DNA of 64,000 nucleotides from Paracoccus homiensis (GTDB taxonomy: Bacteria > Pseudomonadota > Alphaproteobacteria > Rhodobacterales > Rhodobacteraceae), in NCBI RefSeq assembly GCF_900111675.1, contig NZ_FOHO01000015.1, positions 1-64,000 on the forward strand. The letters are read 5' to 3'. Positions 44,009 to 52,219 of this stretch are shown in pieces. Below the pieces are notes generated by a model. That model saw only the letters and a program-made list of their open reading frames with translations. It was not told the origin of the DNA and did not search any database. Every line of letters begins with the position of its first letter. The stretch's first letter is position 1. A program made the position numbers and the translations under genes.

Positions 44009-44653
44009 TTAGGATGTAAGATGTTCCAGAAAGAAATCGGCAAACCCGGTCAGCGGGTCGGCGCGGCGTTCCAGCTTGGCCCGCAACACGGCACCTTCCC
44101 AGCCGATCCAGAAATTCGCCGCCAGCGCATGTGGATCATGGCGCACCGCAAGCGTTCCCTCGGCCTGAGCCAGTTCCAGACAGGTCGCGACGCGGTTCTG
44201 CCAATCCTGTAGCACCGCGATCAGGCGGTCGCGGAATTCTTCGGGCAAAGCGCCCATTTCCTGTCCCAGATTGCCGACCAGACAGCCGCGCGTAAAACCG
44301 TGCCTGCGCATTCCGGCTGTGGCGTCATCGGTAAAGGCCTTGATCCGCTGCAACGGCGGCAAGTCGGGCGTCAGCAGCGCGGCATCCAGCTTGCGCTGGA
44401 AATAGTTGTGATAGGCCTCGATCAGCGCCAGCCCGAAATCGGCCTTGTTCTGAAAATGGTAATAGAAGCTGCCCTTGGGCACGCCCGAACTGGCAAGAAC
44501 GTCGTCCACGCCTGCGGCGGTGTAGCCTTTTTCCGTCAGGTGGATCAGGCCCGCAGCGATCAGCTTTGCCCGCGCCTGCGACCGGTCGGGCGCCGTTCTG
44601 GGACGCCCGCGGCGGGTGGGTTCAACGTCGATTCTGTCGGGCGCGCGGGTCAT
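44009..44653 (-). CDS. acuR: TetR-family regulator, AcuR-like
   Basis: A 214-residue regulator with a TetR HTH (GYTAAGVDDVLASSGVPKGSFYYHFQNKADF, about residues 43-73) and a long ligand domain. It is predicted to repress itself and acuI. Its promoter has a perfect 16-bp palindrome in the spacer between the -35 and -10, and the -10 ends 6 bp before the ATG, so the mRNA may be leaderless. No Shine-Dalgarno sequence is visible. Confidence 0.82.
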   Translation of the reverse strand: MTRAPDRIDVEPTRRGRPRTAPDRSQARAKLIAAGLIHLTEKGYTAAGVDDVLASSGVPKGSFYYHFQNKADFGLALIEAYHNYFQRKLDAALLTPDLPPLQRIKAFTDDATAGMRRHGFTRGCLVGNLGQEMGALPEEFRDRLIAVLQDWQNRVATCLELAQAEGTLAVRHDPHALAANFWIGWEGAVLRAKLERRADPLTGFADFFLEHLTS

Positions 44654-44659
44654 GGATAT

Positions 44660-44688
44660 TTTATAGACGGTACCGTCTAAAAAATCAA
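44660..44688 (-). promoter_or_regulatory. acuR promoter with palindromic operator
   Basis: On the minus strand, TTGATT (44688-44683), a 17-bp spacer and TATAAA (44665-44660) form a good sigma-70-type promoter. TAGACGGTACCGTCTA (44664-44679), a perfect 16-bp palindrome, nearly fills the spacer. It is the expected operator for the TetR-type AcuR protein. Confidence 0.75.
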
Positions 44689-44758
44689 TCGGCGCGTTCC
44701 AATGGCATCACTCAGGGGCGGCGGGTCATGTCCTGCATGTGATCGGGGCCGGAAAGAT

Positions 44759-44784
44759 CCCGCCCCGGAACATGCCGGGGCGGG
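44759..44784 (-). terminator. Hairpin after quinone-oxidoreductase gene
   Basis: CCCGCCCCGG and CCGGGGCGGG pair perfectly (10 bp) around AACATG, 10 bp downstream of the minus-strand stop at 44794. It probably ends the operon coming from 47552. Confidence 0.65.
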
Positions 44785-44793
44785 CGGCAGGGA

Positions 44794-45780
44794 TCAAAGC
44801 TCGACAACGACCTTGCCAAGCGCCTGACCGCTTTTCAGGCGCGCATAGGCGTCGCCGACCTGATCAAGGGCAAAGCGATGATCATCCAGCAGCGGCTTGA
44901 CCGCGCCGCCATCGACCAGATCGGCCAGACGGTTCAGGATCTCGCCATGCGCGGCGCGGTTGACGTCATGCAGCATCGGCAGCAGCATGAACACGACATG
45001 CAGCGACAGGCCCTTGAAATGCGCGGGGCTCAGGTCGATTTCCGACAGCGCAACCGTAGTAGCGACATGGGCGTTCAAGGCGGCCGCCCCAAATGAGTTG
45101 ATCATGTTGGGGCCGCCGACGGTGTCGAACACCACGTCAAAGCCTTTGCCGCCGGTATGTTCGGCCACGTAATCGTCGATCTTCGCGGTCTTGAAGTCGA
45201 TGGGGCGGGCGCCGAACCCCTTGATCACGCGCATCTGCTCTGCGCCGGTTCCGGTGGCCGAGACATGTGCCCCCAGGTGATGGGCAAGTTGCACCGCGAT
45301 ATGGCCGACGCCGCCCGCGCCACCCTGGACAAGCACCGTCTGATCGGCATCGACGCGGGCGCGGTGCAGCGCCTCCCATGCGGTGATCCCGACCAGAGGC
45401 AGGGCGGCCGCCTCGCGCATGGACAGGCTTTGCGGTTTCCTGGCAATCAGGCGGCTGTCGGCCAGCATGAATTCCGCCAACGCGCCCTGTAGATCGGCCA
45501 GCCCGCCGGCACAGCCGTAAACCTCGTCGCCGACCGAAAACCCGGTCACACCGTCGCCCAGTTCCTCGATGACGCCAGCGAAATCCATGCCAAGCACGGC
45601 AGGCAGGGCGGGCGACAGGGGCAGGTCGCTGCCCATGTCCTTGATCATCATGTCGATGGTATTGACGCTGGTGGCCTTCACACGAAGAACGACATGTCCG
45701 GGTGTCGCCGTCGGGCGCGGCATCTGGGTTTCGACAAAGGCGGCATCGGGGCCGTATTCGGTCAGGGTCATCGCTTTCAT
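44794..45780 (-). CDS. NADP-dependent quinone-oxidoreductase-like MDR protein
   Basis: A 328-residue zinc-free MDR enzyme. ATSVNTIDMMIKDMG and LGMDFAGVIEELGDGV mark the catalytic domain, and VQGGAGGVGHIAVQLAHHLG is the NADP-binding motif. It likely reduces quinones or activated enones. It is the last of three minus-strand redox genes (LLM flavoenzyme, SDR, MDR). Confidence 0.82.
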   Translation of the reverse strand: MKAMTLTEYGPDAAFVETQMPRPTATPGHVVLRVKATSVNTIDMMIKDMGSDLPLSPALPAVLGMDFAGVIEELGDGVTGFSVGDEVYGCAGGLADLQGALAEFMLADSRLIARKPQSLSMREAAALPLVGITAWEALHRARVDADQTVLVQGGAGGVGHIAVQLAHHLGAHVSATGTGAEQMRVIKGFGARPIDFKTAKIDDYVAEHTGGKGFDVVFDTVGGPNMINSFGAAALNAHVATTVALSEIDLSPAHFKGLSLHVVFMLLPMLHDVNRAAHGEILNRLADLVDGGAVKPLLDDHRFALDQVGDAYARLKSGQALGKVVVEL

Positions 45781-45800
45781 GAAAATCTCCTTCCGGGGTG

Positions 45801-46580
45801 TCAGAGGTGGTCGGTCAGCAGCGCGTCGATCCGCGCGGCGATGTCATCGGCGGTCGCATCGGGATAGCGCCGGGCCAGCCGGCCCGCGTCATTGTCGAAA
45901 TAGCGGCCAGTGGCGGTGGCGAATTCATCGGTCAGCGCGGCACGGATCAGGATATCGACGCCGATGTTCAGATCGTTGCCCGATGTACCAAAGCCTTCGC
46001 GGACCATCCGCGTCGCCAGAAGCGAGCCCGGATTGACCGCAAGCGACAGGGGGCCATCGGGATGGCTGTCACCGAAATGCTGGTTCCACAATGTGATCGC
46101 CAGCTTGCTTTGCGCATAGGCGTCCATGTCCCGAAGGCGGGTTTTTCCCACCAGGGCCTTCGGATCGACCTGTGCCTGTGCGGCCGAAGACAGGTGAATG
46201 ATGCGCCCATCCCGCGGGATCACCGGCAGCAGGCGCCGCGCCAACAGGGCCGAAGCCAGCGTATTGACCACAAAGCGCACATCAAGGCCGCCAGCCTCGG
46301 TCCTTGCGGTGCGAAGCACGCCTGCATTGTTGATCAGTACGTCAATGCGCGGATGGGTCGCGGTCAGCCGCTGTGCCATGGCCGCAACCTGCGACAGATC
46401 CGACAGATCGGCAGACTCGGTCGCGACCGAGACGCCGGTTTCGCGCAGCGTGTTCGCGGTCTGCGTCAACTTGGCCGCGTCGCGGCCGTGGATGATCAGG
46501 CTGTGCCCCTGACGGGCCAGGGCTTCGGCGGTTGCATGGCCAAGCCCCTGTGTGGCGCCGGTGACGAGGATGGTCTTCAT
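45801..46580 (-). CDS. Short-chain dehydrogenase/reductase
   Basis: A 259-residue SDR with TGATQGLGHATAEAL (about 7-21), NNAGVL, Ser in HLSSAAQ and a Tyr/Lys pair in DAYAQSKLA. The spacing is slightly longer than in classical SDRs, resembling retinol-dehydrogenase or WWOX-like members. Adjacent genes are a quinone-reductase-like MDR and an LLM flavoenzyme; a shared detoxification role is possible. Confidence 0.8.
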   Translation of the reverse strand: MKTILVTGATQGLGHATAEALARQGHSLIIHGRDAAKLTQTANTLRETGVSVATESADLSDLSQVAAMAQRLTATHPRIDVLINNAGVLRTARTEAGGLDVRFVVNTLASALLARRLLPVIPRDGRIIHLSSAAQAQVDPKALVGKTRLRDMDAYAQSKLAITLWNQHFGDSHPDGPLSLAVNPGSLLATRMVREGFGTSGNDLNIGVDILIRAALTDEFATATGRYFDNDAGRLARRYPDATADDIAARIDALLTDHL

Positions 46581-46592
46581 GTCGGTCTCCTT

Positions 46593-47552
46593 TCAGGAAA
46601 ACTGCGGCAGCACGTCCCGCGCAAGCCGGTCCAGCGTGTCGTCGATGGGTGCGCGGTTGAATCGCAGGTTCAGCGCGACATGGTTGACGCCCATTCCCTG
46701 CAACTGATGCAGATAGGCGGTCAGCCAGCGATGTCCGGTCCGCACGCCCAGATGGATCGGTTGCGGCCCTTCCTCGGGGTTGTCGGCCAGATCGATGTAA
46801 AGCGGTTGCAGAACCGGTTTCTGCGGCTGCCCCAACGCGGCAAGGCGGGCACGCCACTGGGCAAGCACCTGTTCCTGCGCCTGCCCTGGTCGGGGATAGG
46901 TCATCCAGCCATCGCCCCGTTCGGCGATCCAGTCGGGCGACTGGCGGCTGGATCCGGTGATCAGCAGGGGCAGGCGGTTGCCCTGCGGTTTGGGCAACAT
47001 CTCGACCGTGCCATTCGTGGTGCCGAAACTGTTGTCGATGCGCGGCGCTGGCTGGCCCATGGCGCGGATATAGTCCAGCGCGTCGCGGAATGCCTGATCG
47101 CGACCGTCGAAATCCGCGTTCATCGCGGGATATTCCTCGGGGCGGTCGCCCGACGCCACGCCAAGGATCAGCCGCCCGCCGGATAGGACATCGACGCTGG
47201 CGGCGGCCTTGGCCACATGGGCCGGGTGGCGCAGCGGCAGCACGATCGAGGCGACCCCCAGCGCAATCCGCGACGTCTGCCCCGCCAGAAAACCCAGATA
47301 GGTAAAGGGGTCGAACAATTGCCCCGCATCGCCGAAACTGGGCACATCGAAGGGCACGTCACGCAACCAGACCGCGCGAAAACCCAGCGCTTCGGCCCGC
47401 TGGACGCGGGCAAGATGCCCGGCCATGTCCGGCACCGCGCTGTCACGATAGGCGGTGATCGGCACCACCAGCCCCAGGCTTAGCCGCCCGGCGCGGAAGG
47501 TCGTGTCATATCCGCGATTGATCTGCGGAAAGCTGTCGATATCGTCGCGCAT
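46593..47552 (-). CDS. LLM-class flavin-dependent oxidoreductase
   Basis: A 319-residue bacterial-luciferase-like protein. LSLGLVVPITAYRDSA is the N-terminal strand, RVQRAEALGFRAVWLRDVPF, RIALGVASIVLPLRHPAHVAKAAASVD and SGGRLILGVASG are family motifs. I chose ATG 47552, which follows a GGGGG stretch, over GTG 47582. FMN or F420 may be the cofactor. It starts the redox operon and lies 162 bp after a tetR gene on the same strand; CCGAA-A-TTCGG (47641-47651) in that gap is a possible operator. Confidence 0.8.
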   Translation of the reverse strand: MRDDIDSFPQINRGYDTTFRAGRLSLGLVVPITAYRDSAVPDMAGHLARVQRAEALGFRAVWLRDVPFDVPSFGDAGQLFDPFTYLGFLAGQTSRIALGVASIVLPLRHPAHVAKAAASVDVLSGGRLILGVASGDRPEEYPAMNADFDGRDQAFRDALDYIRAMGQPAPRIDNSFGTTNGTVEMLPKPQGNRLPLLITGSSRQSPDWIAERGDGWMTYPRPGQAQEQVLAQWRARLAALGQPQKPVLQPLYIDLADNPEEGPQPIHLGVRTGHRWLTAYLHQLQGMGVNHVALNLRFNRAPIDDTLDRLARDVLPQFS

Positions 47553-47714
47553 CTGTCGGCCCCCGTCCGTTGCGGTTTGCACGAACAGGAAGATACAGGT
47601 TGCAGAAGCGATATAAACAGCACCTATCCGAGTTCAGTTTTCCGAAATTCGGTATAATACGGTAATCGCCTGGTCGCGGCGGGGCAAAAGGCGCGGGCCT
47701 GTGGGCGGGCCGGT

Positions 47715-48227
47715 TCAGGCCAGCGAGGTTGCCAGCCCCTTGGCCGCGGCGACGGCATTTTTGCCATGCAGGGGCCATGATTGTGTCAGCCCCTCCAGGA
47801 TCAGCAGCAGCGCGATCTCTTGCCCTGCAAGGCCGGTCGCAAGGGCGGCGCGGGACGCGACTTCTTGCTTGTGGCGTTCCAGCAGGTCGCGCAGCGCGGT
47901 GCTGCCGGGTTCCGACGCGACGGCGGCATGAAACAGGCAGCCGTGGCTGGCTTCGGTCCGCATCCAGTCAGCGACACGATCCATCAGCGCCTCGCGTGCC
48001 GCCTGCTGGTCCACCGGCAGATCATCCAGAACCCGGTTCAGATAGCGCCGATGCCTATGTTCCAACGCGGCCAGCATCATGTCGGATCGCGACGGCATGT
48101 ATTTATACAGCGTGCGCAGGCTGACCCCGGCGGCGTCGCGCAGCGTATCGACGCTTGGCTCGGCAAAGCCGTGGCGGGCAAAGGCCTGTTCCAGACCGGC
48201 GGCAATTCTTTCTTGGATATCGCTCAT
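47715..48227 (-). CDS. TetR-family regulator
   Basis: A 170-residue short TetR protein with HTH segment VDTLRDAAGVSLRTLYKYMPSRSDMMLAAL near residues 26-56. It diverges from the MDR gene at 48303 across two matching 18-bp operator-like repeats. It probably represses that gene and itself; the ligand is unknown. Confidence 0.83.
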   Translation of the reverse strand: MSDIQERIAAGLEQAFARHGFAEPSVDTLRDAAGVSLRTLYKYMPSRSDMMLAALEHRHRRYLNRVLDDLPVDQQAAREALMDRVADWMRTEASHGCLFHAAVASEPGSTALRDLLERHKQEVASRAALATGLAGQEIALLLILEGLTQSWPLHGKNAVAAAKGLATSLA

Positions 48228-48237
48228 GCTTGACGAT

Positions 48238-48281
48238 GTAGAGGGTTCGTTCTACATGGGCAAGTAGAGCGAACGTTTTAC
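48238..48281. promoter_or_regulatory. Two tandem operator-like repeats between tetR and MDR gene
   Basis: GTAGAGGGTTCGTTCTAC (48238-48255) and GTAGAGCGAACGTTTTAC (48264-48281) agree at 14 of 18 positions and are 26 bp apart. Both have GTAGA/(T)TAC-type symmetric ends. Candidate promoters in both directions overlap the first copy (TTGACG-17-TACATG forward; TTGCCC-17-TACATC reverse). Confidence 0.55.
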
Positions 48282-48302
48282 CAATGAAGGAGATCCCCCC
48301 GG

Positions 48303-49373
48303 ATGACCCTGCCCGACAAGATGAAGGCTGTTCTGCTGACTGGCCATGGCGGTCTTGACCGCCTTGAGTATCGCAGCGACGTGCCGCGTCCGCAGCCCGC
48401 CGCCGGAGAAGTGCTGATCCGGGTCGGGGCCTCGGCGGTCAACAATACCGATGTGAACACACGGACAGGATGGTATTCCAAGGCCGTGCGCGGCGATACG
48501 AACTCGGCCGCCGCGACGGGCTATGACGGCGCGTCTGATGCGGATGGCGCATGGTCCGGCGCGCTGACATTTCCGCGCATTCAGGGCGCAGATTGCTGTG
48601 GCCGGATCGTCGCCGTGGGCGAGAGCGTCGATGCCGCACGGATCGGGCAGCGCGTTCTGGTGCGCCCGATGCACCGCCCGACCGCCAGCGACGATCTGAA
48701 TGATCTGGTGACCTTTGGGTCTGAACGGGATGGCGGTTTCGCGCAATATGCCACCGTCGATACCGACCATGCCGTCGCGGTGGACAGCCCGCTTTCCGAT
48801 CTGGAACTGGCGTCCTTTCCCTGTGCCTTCTCGACCGCCGAGGGCATGATTCAGCGTGCCGCCCTTGGGCAGGAACATGTGCTGATCACTGGCGCCTCGG
48901 GCGGGGTCGGGTCCGCCGCGATCCAGCTTGCCAAGCGTCGCGGCGCCCATGTCACCGCCGTGACCAGCCGCGCCAAGGCCGACACGCTGCGATCCCTTGG
49001 CGCGGATACCATTCTGGATCGCGATGATGCCTTGCCGGATGACGCCTTCGACGTGGTTCTGGATCTTGTGGGCGGCCCGCGTTGGCCCGAACTGCTAACG
49101 GCGCTGTCGCAACGTGGCCGCTATGTCACCTCGGGGGCGATTGCCGGTCCGATCGTGGAGCTGGACCTGCGCACGCTGTATCTGAAGGATCAGACGCTGA
49201 TCGGCAGCACGCGGCAGGACCCCGGTGTCTTTACCGATCTGGTCGGATATATCGAACGCGGCGAGATCCGGCCCGTCATTGCCGACAGCTTTCCGCTGGC
49301 CGACATTCGCAGCGCACAAGAGGCATTCCTGCAAAAGGGCCATGTCGGCAAGATCGGCATTCAGATCCCGTAA
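48303..49373 (+). CDS. Zinc-type alcohol-dehydrogenase-like MDR protein
   Basis: A 356-residue MDR oxidoreductase. ASAVNNTDVNTRTGWYS and IQGADCCGRIVAVGESV form the catalytic domain, ITGASGGVGSAAIQLAKRRG binds NAD(P)H. The cysteine-rich structural zinc loop of true alcohol dehydrogenases is missing, so a quinone/enoyl reductase role is likely. GAAGGAG precedes the ATG. It is controlled, by position, by the divergent TetR. Confidence 0.8.
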   Translation: MTLPDKMKAVLLTGHGGLDRLEYRSDVPRPQPAAGEVLIRVGASAVNNTDVNTRTGWYSKAVRGDTNSAAATGYDGASDADGAWSGALTFPRIQGADCCGRIVAVGESVDAARIGQRVLVRPMHRPTASDDLNDLVTFGSERDGGFAQYATVDTDHAVAVDSPLSDLELASFPCAFSTAEGMIQRAALGQEHVLITGASGGVGSAAIQLAKRRGAHVTAVTSRAKADTLRSLGADTILDRDDALPDDAFDVVLDLVGGPRWPELLTALSQRGRYVTSGAIAGPIVELDLRTLYLKDQTLIGSTRQDPGVFTDLVGYIERGEIRPVIADSFPLADIRSAQEAFLQKGHVGKIGIQIP

Positions 49374-49437
49374 GCCGCCGTCGCCAGATCGACAAACGTG
49401 CCACCGGGCGGGCGATGCCTGTCCGCTGGCCGTCATG

Positions 49438-50343
49438 TCAGATCGGGGTGGTGGCCGACTTCCCCTGCAGGCTATCTGTCAGGAACTGCACCAGCAGCCG
49501 CGTCAGGGTTTGCCGGCGCGAGCTGTCCGGCCAGACGGCATAGAAGCCTAGCGGTTTCAGCCGCCAGTCCGGCAGCAGTCTGGTCAGCAGCCCGGCTTGA
49601 ACGCCCCGCGCGGCGACATGTTCGGGCAGGACCGTCACGCCGCTGTTGATGCAGGCGAAATGATACATCGCCTCGACATTGTCGACCTCCAGCCGCGACT
49701 TGCCGGTCACCTTGACGATCTGCCCGTCGGGTGCTTCCAGGGTCGTGATGTCGGACCGCTGGCGATAGCGGATCCAGTCCCAATCTTCCAGATCGGCGGG
49801 GGTGGTCGGCGCGGGATGGCGCGCGGCATAGTCGATGCCTGCGACCAGCGCACGTGCGCTTTCGCCCAGCTTGCGCGACATCATCGAACTGTCATCCAGC
49901 CAGCCCGCGCGCACATTCATGTCGAACCCGTCTTCCATCAGGCCAAGGCGGTGGTCGCTATAGGCGATGGACAGCGCGACATGGGGATGACGGCGCGAGA
50001 ACTCTCCGATCGCGCTGGACAGTTCCGAGGATGCCAGAAACGCCGGCAGCGAGATGCGCAACGCCCCCACGGGTTCCAGCGAAAGGGCGTTCAGTTCGTT
50101 CAACCCGGCCTCGGCGCTGCGCAGCATGTCCGCCGCGCGGGCATGAAACATCCGTCCCTCGCTGCTGAGCGCGATCTTGCGCGTCGTGCGATGCAGCAAC
50201 GTGACCCCAAGCCAGCTTTCCAGATCCGACACCGCCTGACTGACCCGCGACGGCGACAGGCCAAGCGCGCTGGCGGCACCGCGAAAAGACCCTTCCTCGA
50301 CCACCCGCACAAAGATGGCCATGTGACGCAGCTGGTCGATCAT
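49438..50343 (-). CDS. LysR-family regulator (redox-gene group)
   Basis: A 301-residue regulator of the CrgA/AaeR-like branch. HTH: MAIFVRVVEEGSFRGAASALG followed by LSPSRVSQAVSDLESWLG. RRQTLTRLLVQFLTD is near the end. ATG 50343 has GGCGGA upstream, and a longer reading frame before it lacks support. It diverges from a three-gene unit (DUF2218, SnoaL-like, NmrA-like), and nested inverted repeats fill the shared promoter. Confidence 0.84.
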   Translation of the reverse strand: MIDQLRHMAIFVRVVEEGSFRGAASALGLSPSRVSQAVSDLESWLGVTLLHRTTRKIALSSEGRMFHARAADMLRSAEAGLNELNALSLEPVGALRISLPAFLASSELSSAIGEFSRRHPHVALSIAYSDHRLGLMEDGFDMNVRAGWLDDSSMMSRKLGESARALVAGIDYAARHPAPTTPADLEDWDWIRYRQRSDITTLEAPDGQIVKVTGKSRLEVDNVEAMYHFACINSGVTVLPEHVAARGVQAGLLTRLLPDWRLKPLGFYAVWPDSSRRQTLTRLLVQFLTDSLQGKSATTPI

Positions 50344-50397
50344 TGTTCCGCCTGACTTAACTGTATCTTCCGCATTCAAGCGATACACGGAACAATG
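50341..50397. promoter_or_regulatory. Nested inverted repeats in LysR/DUF2218 gap
   Basis: Outer arms CATTGTTCCG (50341-50350) and CGGAACAATG (50388-50397) are perfect 10-bp inverted copies; the left arm includes the lysR start codon. Inner arms TGTATC (50362-50367) and GATACA (50382-50387) lie within. The layout suits a LysR site with two contact points. Confidence 0.5.
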
Positions 50398-50439
50398 TCG
50401 TTTGGCTATCTTTCGTTGGCAAGGCGAAGGAGCAATCGC

Positions 50440-50733
50440 ATGAAGGCGGAAACGACTTTCGAAACCCCGCGCGCCGGACGTTTTCTGGGGCAGATGTGCA
50501 AGCATTTCGGGCACAAGGCTCCGGTCACATTCGACGAACGCAGCGGCCGCATCGAACTGCCTTTCGGCCATGCCGAGCTGACCGCATCGGACAAGGGGCT
50601 TCGCATGGTCGCCACGGCCGAAACCCGGACCCAGCTGGATCGCGTGATCGAGGTGATGACCAGCCATCTTGAACGCTTTGCCTTTCGTGAGAACCCCGAC
50701 CTTGGCTGGACCATCATCCAGCCCGCAATCTGA
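50440..50733 (+). CDS. DUF2218-family small protein
   Basis: A 97-residue protein of the DUF2218 family, recognised by FCKHFGHK-like segment (MCKHFGHKAPVTFDE), GRIELPFG and the C-terminal HLERFAFRE region with DLGWT. Start ATG 50440 has AAGGAG 7 bp upstream; an upstream ATG at 50395 lacks one. Members often sit next to siderophore or redox genes, but the function is unknown. It is cytosolic by sequence. Confidence 0.78.
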   Translation: MKAETTFETPRAGRFLGQMCKHFGHKAPVTFDERSGRIELPFGHAELTASDKGLRMVATAETRTQLDRVIEVMTSHLERFAFRENPDLGWTIIQPAI

Positions 50734-50754
50734 TCATCGACAAGGAGAAGAAAC

Positions 50755-51249
50755 ATGCAGCGCAGACATCTGATGCAAGCAACGATCGGCGGCACATTGG
50801 CCATGATGCTGGCCCAGAAGGCCGCCGCACAGGACAGTGACGCCCAGACCCAGGCCAGCCTGCAGACGGTCATGGCCTTCATGGGCGCGATGGGCAGCGG
50901 CGATTCCGAAACGGTCGGAAACCTGATGGCCGATGACATGGTCTGGCAAAACGAAGGTGACGCGACCTTGCCGTGGATTGGCACATGGGACGGGAAAGCG
51001 CGCGTCTTCCAGTTCATGGACCTGTTCGGCCAGAATTTTCAGACCACCGCATGGCAGAACGAGGACGCTTTCGCCAAGGGCGATACGGTTGCCGTCTTTG
51101 GCCGGATGAACGGCATCACCACCCATTCCGGGGCCGAGATCGGGGAATTTTCCTTCGCGCTGCGTGCCAAGACACGCGATGGCAAGGTCGTGCTGTGGCA
51201 GTGGTTCGAAGACAGCTTTGCCGTCAGCAAGGCCTATCACAACGGCTGA
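50755..51249 (+). CDS. SnoaL-like (NTF2-fold) protein with export signal
   Basis: A 164-residue protein. The N-terminus MQRRHLMQATIGG carries a twin arginine and a hydrophobic stretch ending AAAQD, so Tat-type export is possible. The mature part has the SnoaL/NTF2-fold pattern (VMAFMGAMGSGD, LMADDMVWQNEGD, RVFQFMDLFGQ). Such proteins bind small hydrophobic ligands or act as cyclases or isomerases. No specific role can be read here. Confidence 0.7.
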   Translation: MQRRHLMQATIGGTLAMMLAQKAAAQDSDAQTQASLQTVMAFMGAMGSGDSETVGNLMADDMVWQNEGDATLPWIGTWDGKARVFQFMDLFGQNFQTTAWQNEDAFAKGDTVAVFGRMNGITTHSGAEIGEFSFALRAKTRDGKVVLWQWFEDSFAVSKAYHNG

Positions 51250-51303
51250 GAACATGCGTGGCAATGATCTTGCCGCGCGTCACGACAGGGAAAGGAAAAT
51301 CTA

Positions 51304-52167
51304 ATGACCATCGCCGTCACCGCCGCCTCGGGTCAGTTGGGTCGGGCGATCATCCGCAGCCTTGTGGATCGGTTGGGCCCCGACGCCGTGATCGGGCTTG
51401 CCCGCATGCCGGACCGGGCCGCCGATCTGGATGTGCAGATCCGCCCCGGCGATTATGATGATCCGGTCGCGTTGCAGGCCTCGTTGCACGGGGTCGATAC
51501 CGTTCTGCTGGTTTCGGGCATGGCTTCGCCGCAGGACCGTATCCCGCAGCATCGCAATGTCATGGATGCCGCCCGGAAGGCGGGTGTGCGCAAGATCGTC
51601 TATACCAGCATCCAGGGCCCGGATCGGGGCACCCCGTTTTCCCCCGTCGTGCAATCCAATCGCCAGACCGAGGCCGATATCCGCGACAGCGGGCTGGCTT
51701 GGGCCATCGGTCGCAACGGCATCTATATCGAGCCGGATCTGGACTATCTCGACAGCTACAAATCGGCGGGCAAGGTCGCCAACAGCGCGGGCGACGGGCT
51801 GTGCGGCTATACTACACGCGATGAACTTGCCGCCGCCTATGCGGAGCTGCTGACGGGCGATGCGCATGACGGGAAGGTGGTGAACCTGCACGGCGCACCG
51901 ATCACACAGGCCCGGCTGGTCGATCTGCTGAACCTTCATTTCGGGACCACCCTGTCCTATCAGCCGGTGTCCGACGCGGAATTTGCCGCCGATCGCACGG
52001 CCGAACTGGGCGATTTCATCGGCCCGATCATTGCGGGTATCTATCAGGGCATCCGGCTGGGCAGCTATGACAACCGCAGCGACTTTCGCGCCGTCACCGG
52101 GCGCGATCATGTCCCGTGGGATGTGTATTTCGCTGCGCAGGCGGCACGCCTGAGGAAAATCCGATAA
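51304..52167 (+). CDS. NmrA-like NAD(P)H-binding protein, quinone reductase QOR2-like
   Basis: A 287-residue atypical SDR. TAASGQLGRAIIRSL is the nucleotide-binding motif and YTSIQGPDRGTPFSP, then NGIYIEP, match QOR2/NmrA-type proteins. It has no classical YxxxK pair at the usual place. It probably acts as an NADPH:quinone reductase or a redox-sensing protein, in line with its neighbours. Confidence 0.8.
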   Translation: MTIAVTAASGQLGRAIIRSLVDRLGPDAVIGLARMPDRAADLDVQIRPGDYDDPVALQASLHGVDTVLLVSGMASPQDRIPQHRNVMDAARKAGVRKIVYTSIQGPDRGTPFSPVVQSNRQTEADIRDSGLAWAIGRNGIYIEPDLDYLDSYKSAGKVANSAGDGLCGYTTRDELAAAYAELLTGDAHDGKVVNLHGAPITQARLVDLLNLHFGTTLSYQPVSDAEFAADRTAELGDFIGPIIAGIYQGIRLGSYDNRSDFRAVTGRDHVPWDVYFAAQAARLRKIR

Positions 52168-52219
52168 GCGGTCCGGGGGGCAGTATCGCCCGTCTTGTCG
52201 CGATCAATCGGGGTTGCCG

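Noticed and set aside
47652..47657. Consensus TATAAT on the plus strand
   Set aside because: No -35 element is found at 16-18 bp upstream, and no plus-strand gene follows; the downstream gene is on the minus strand.
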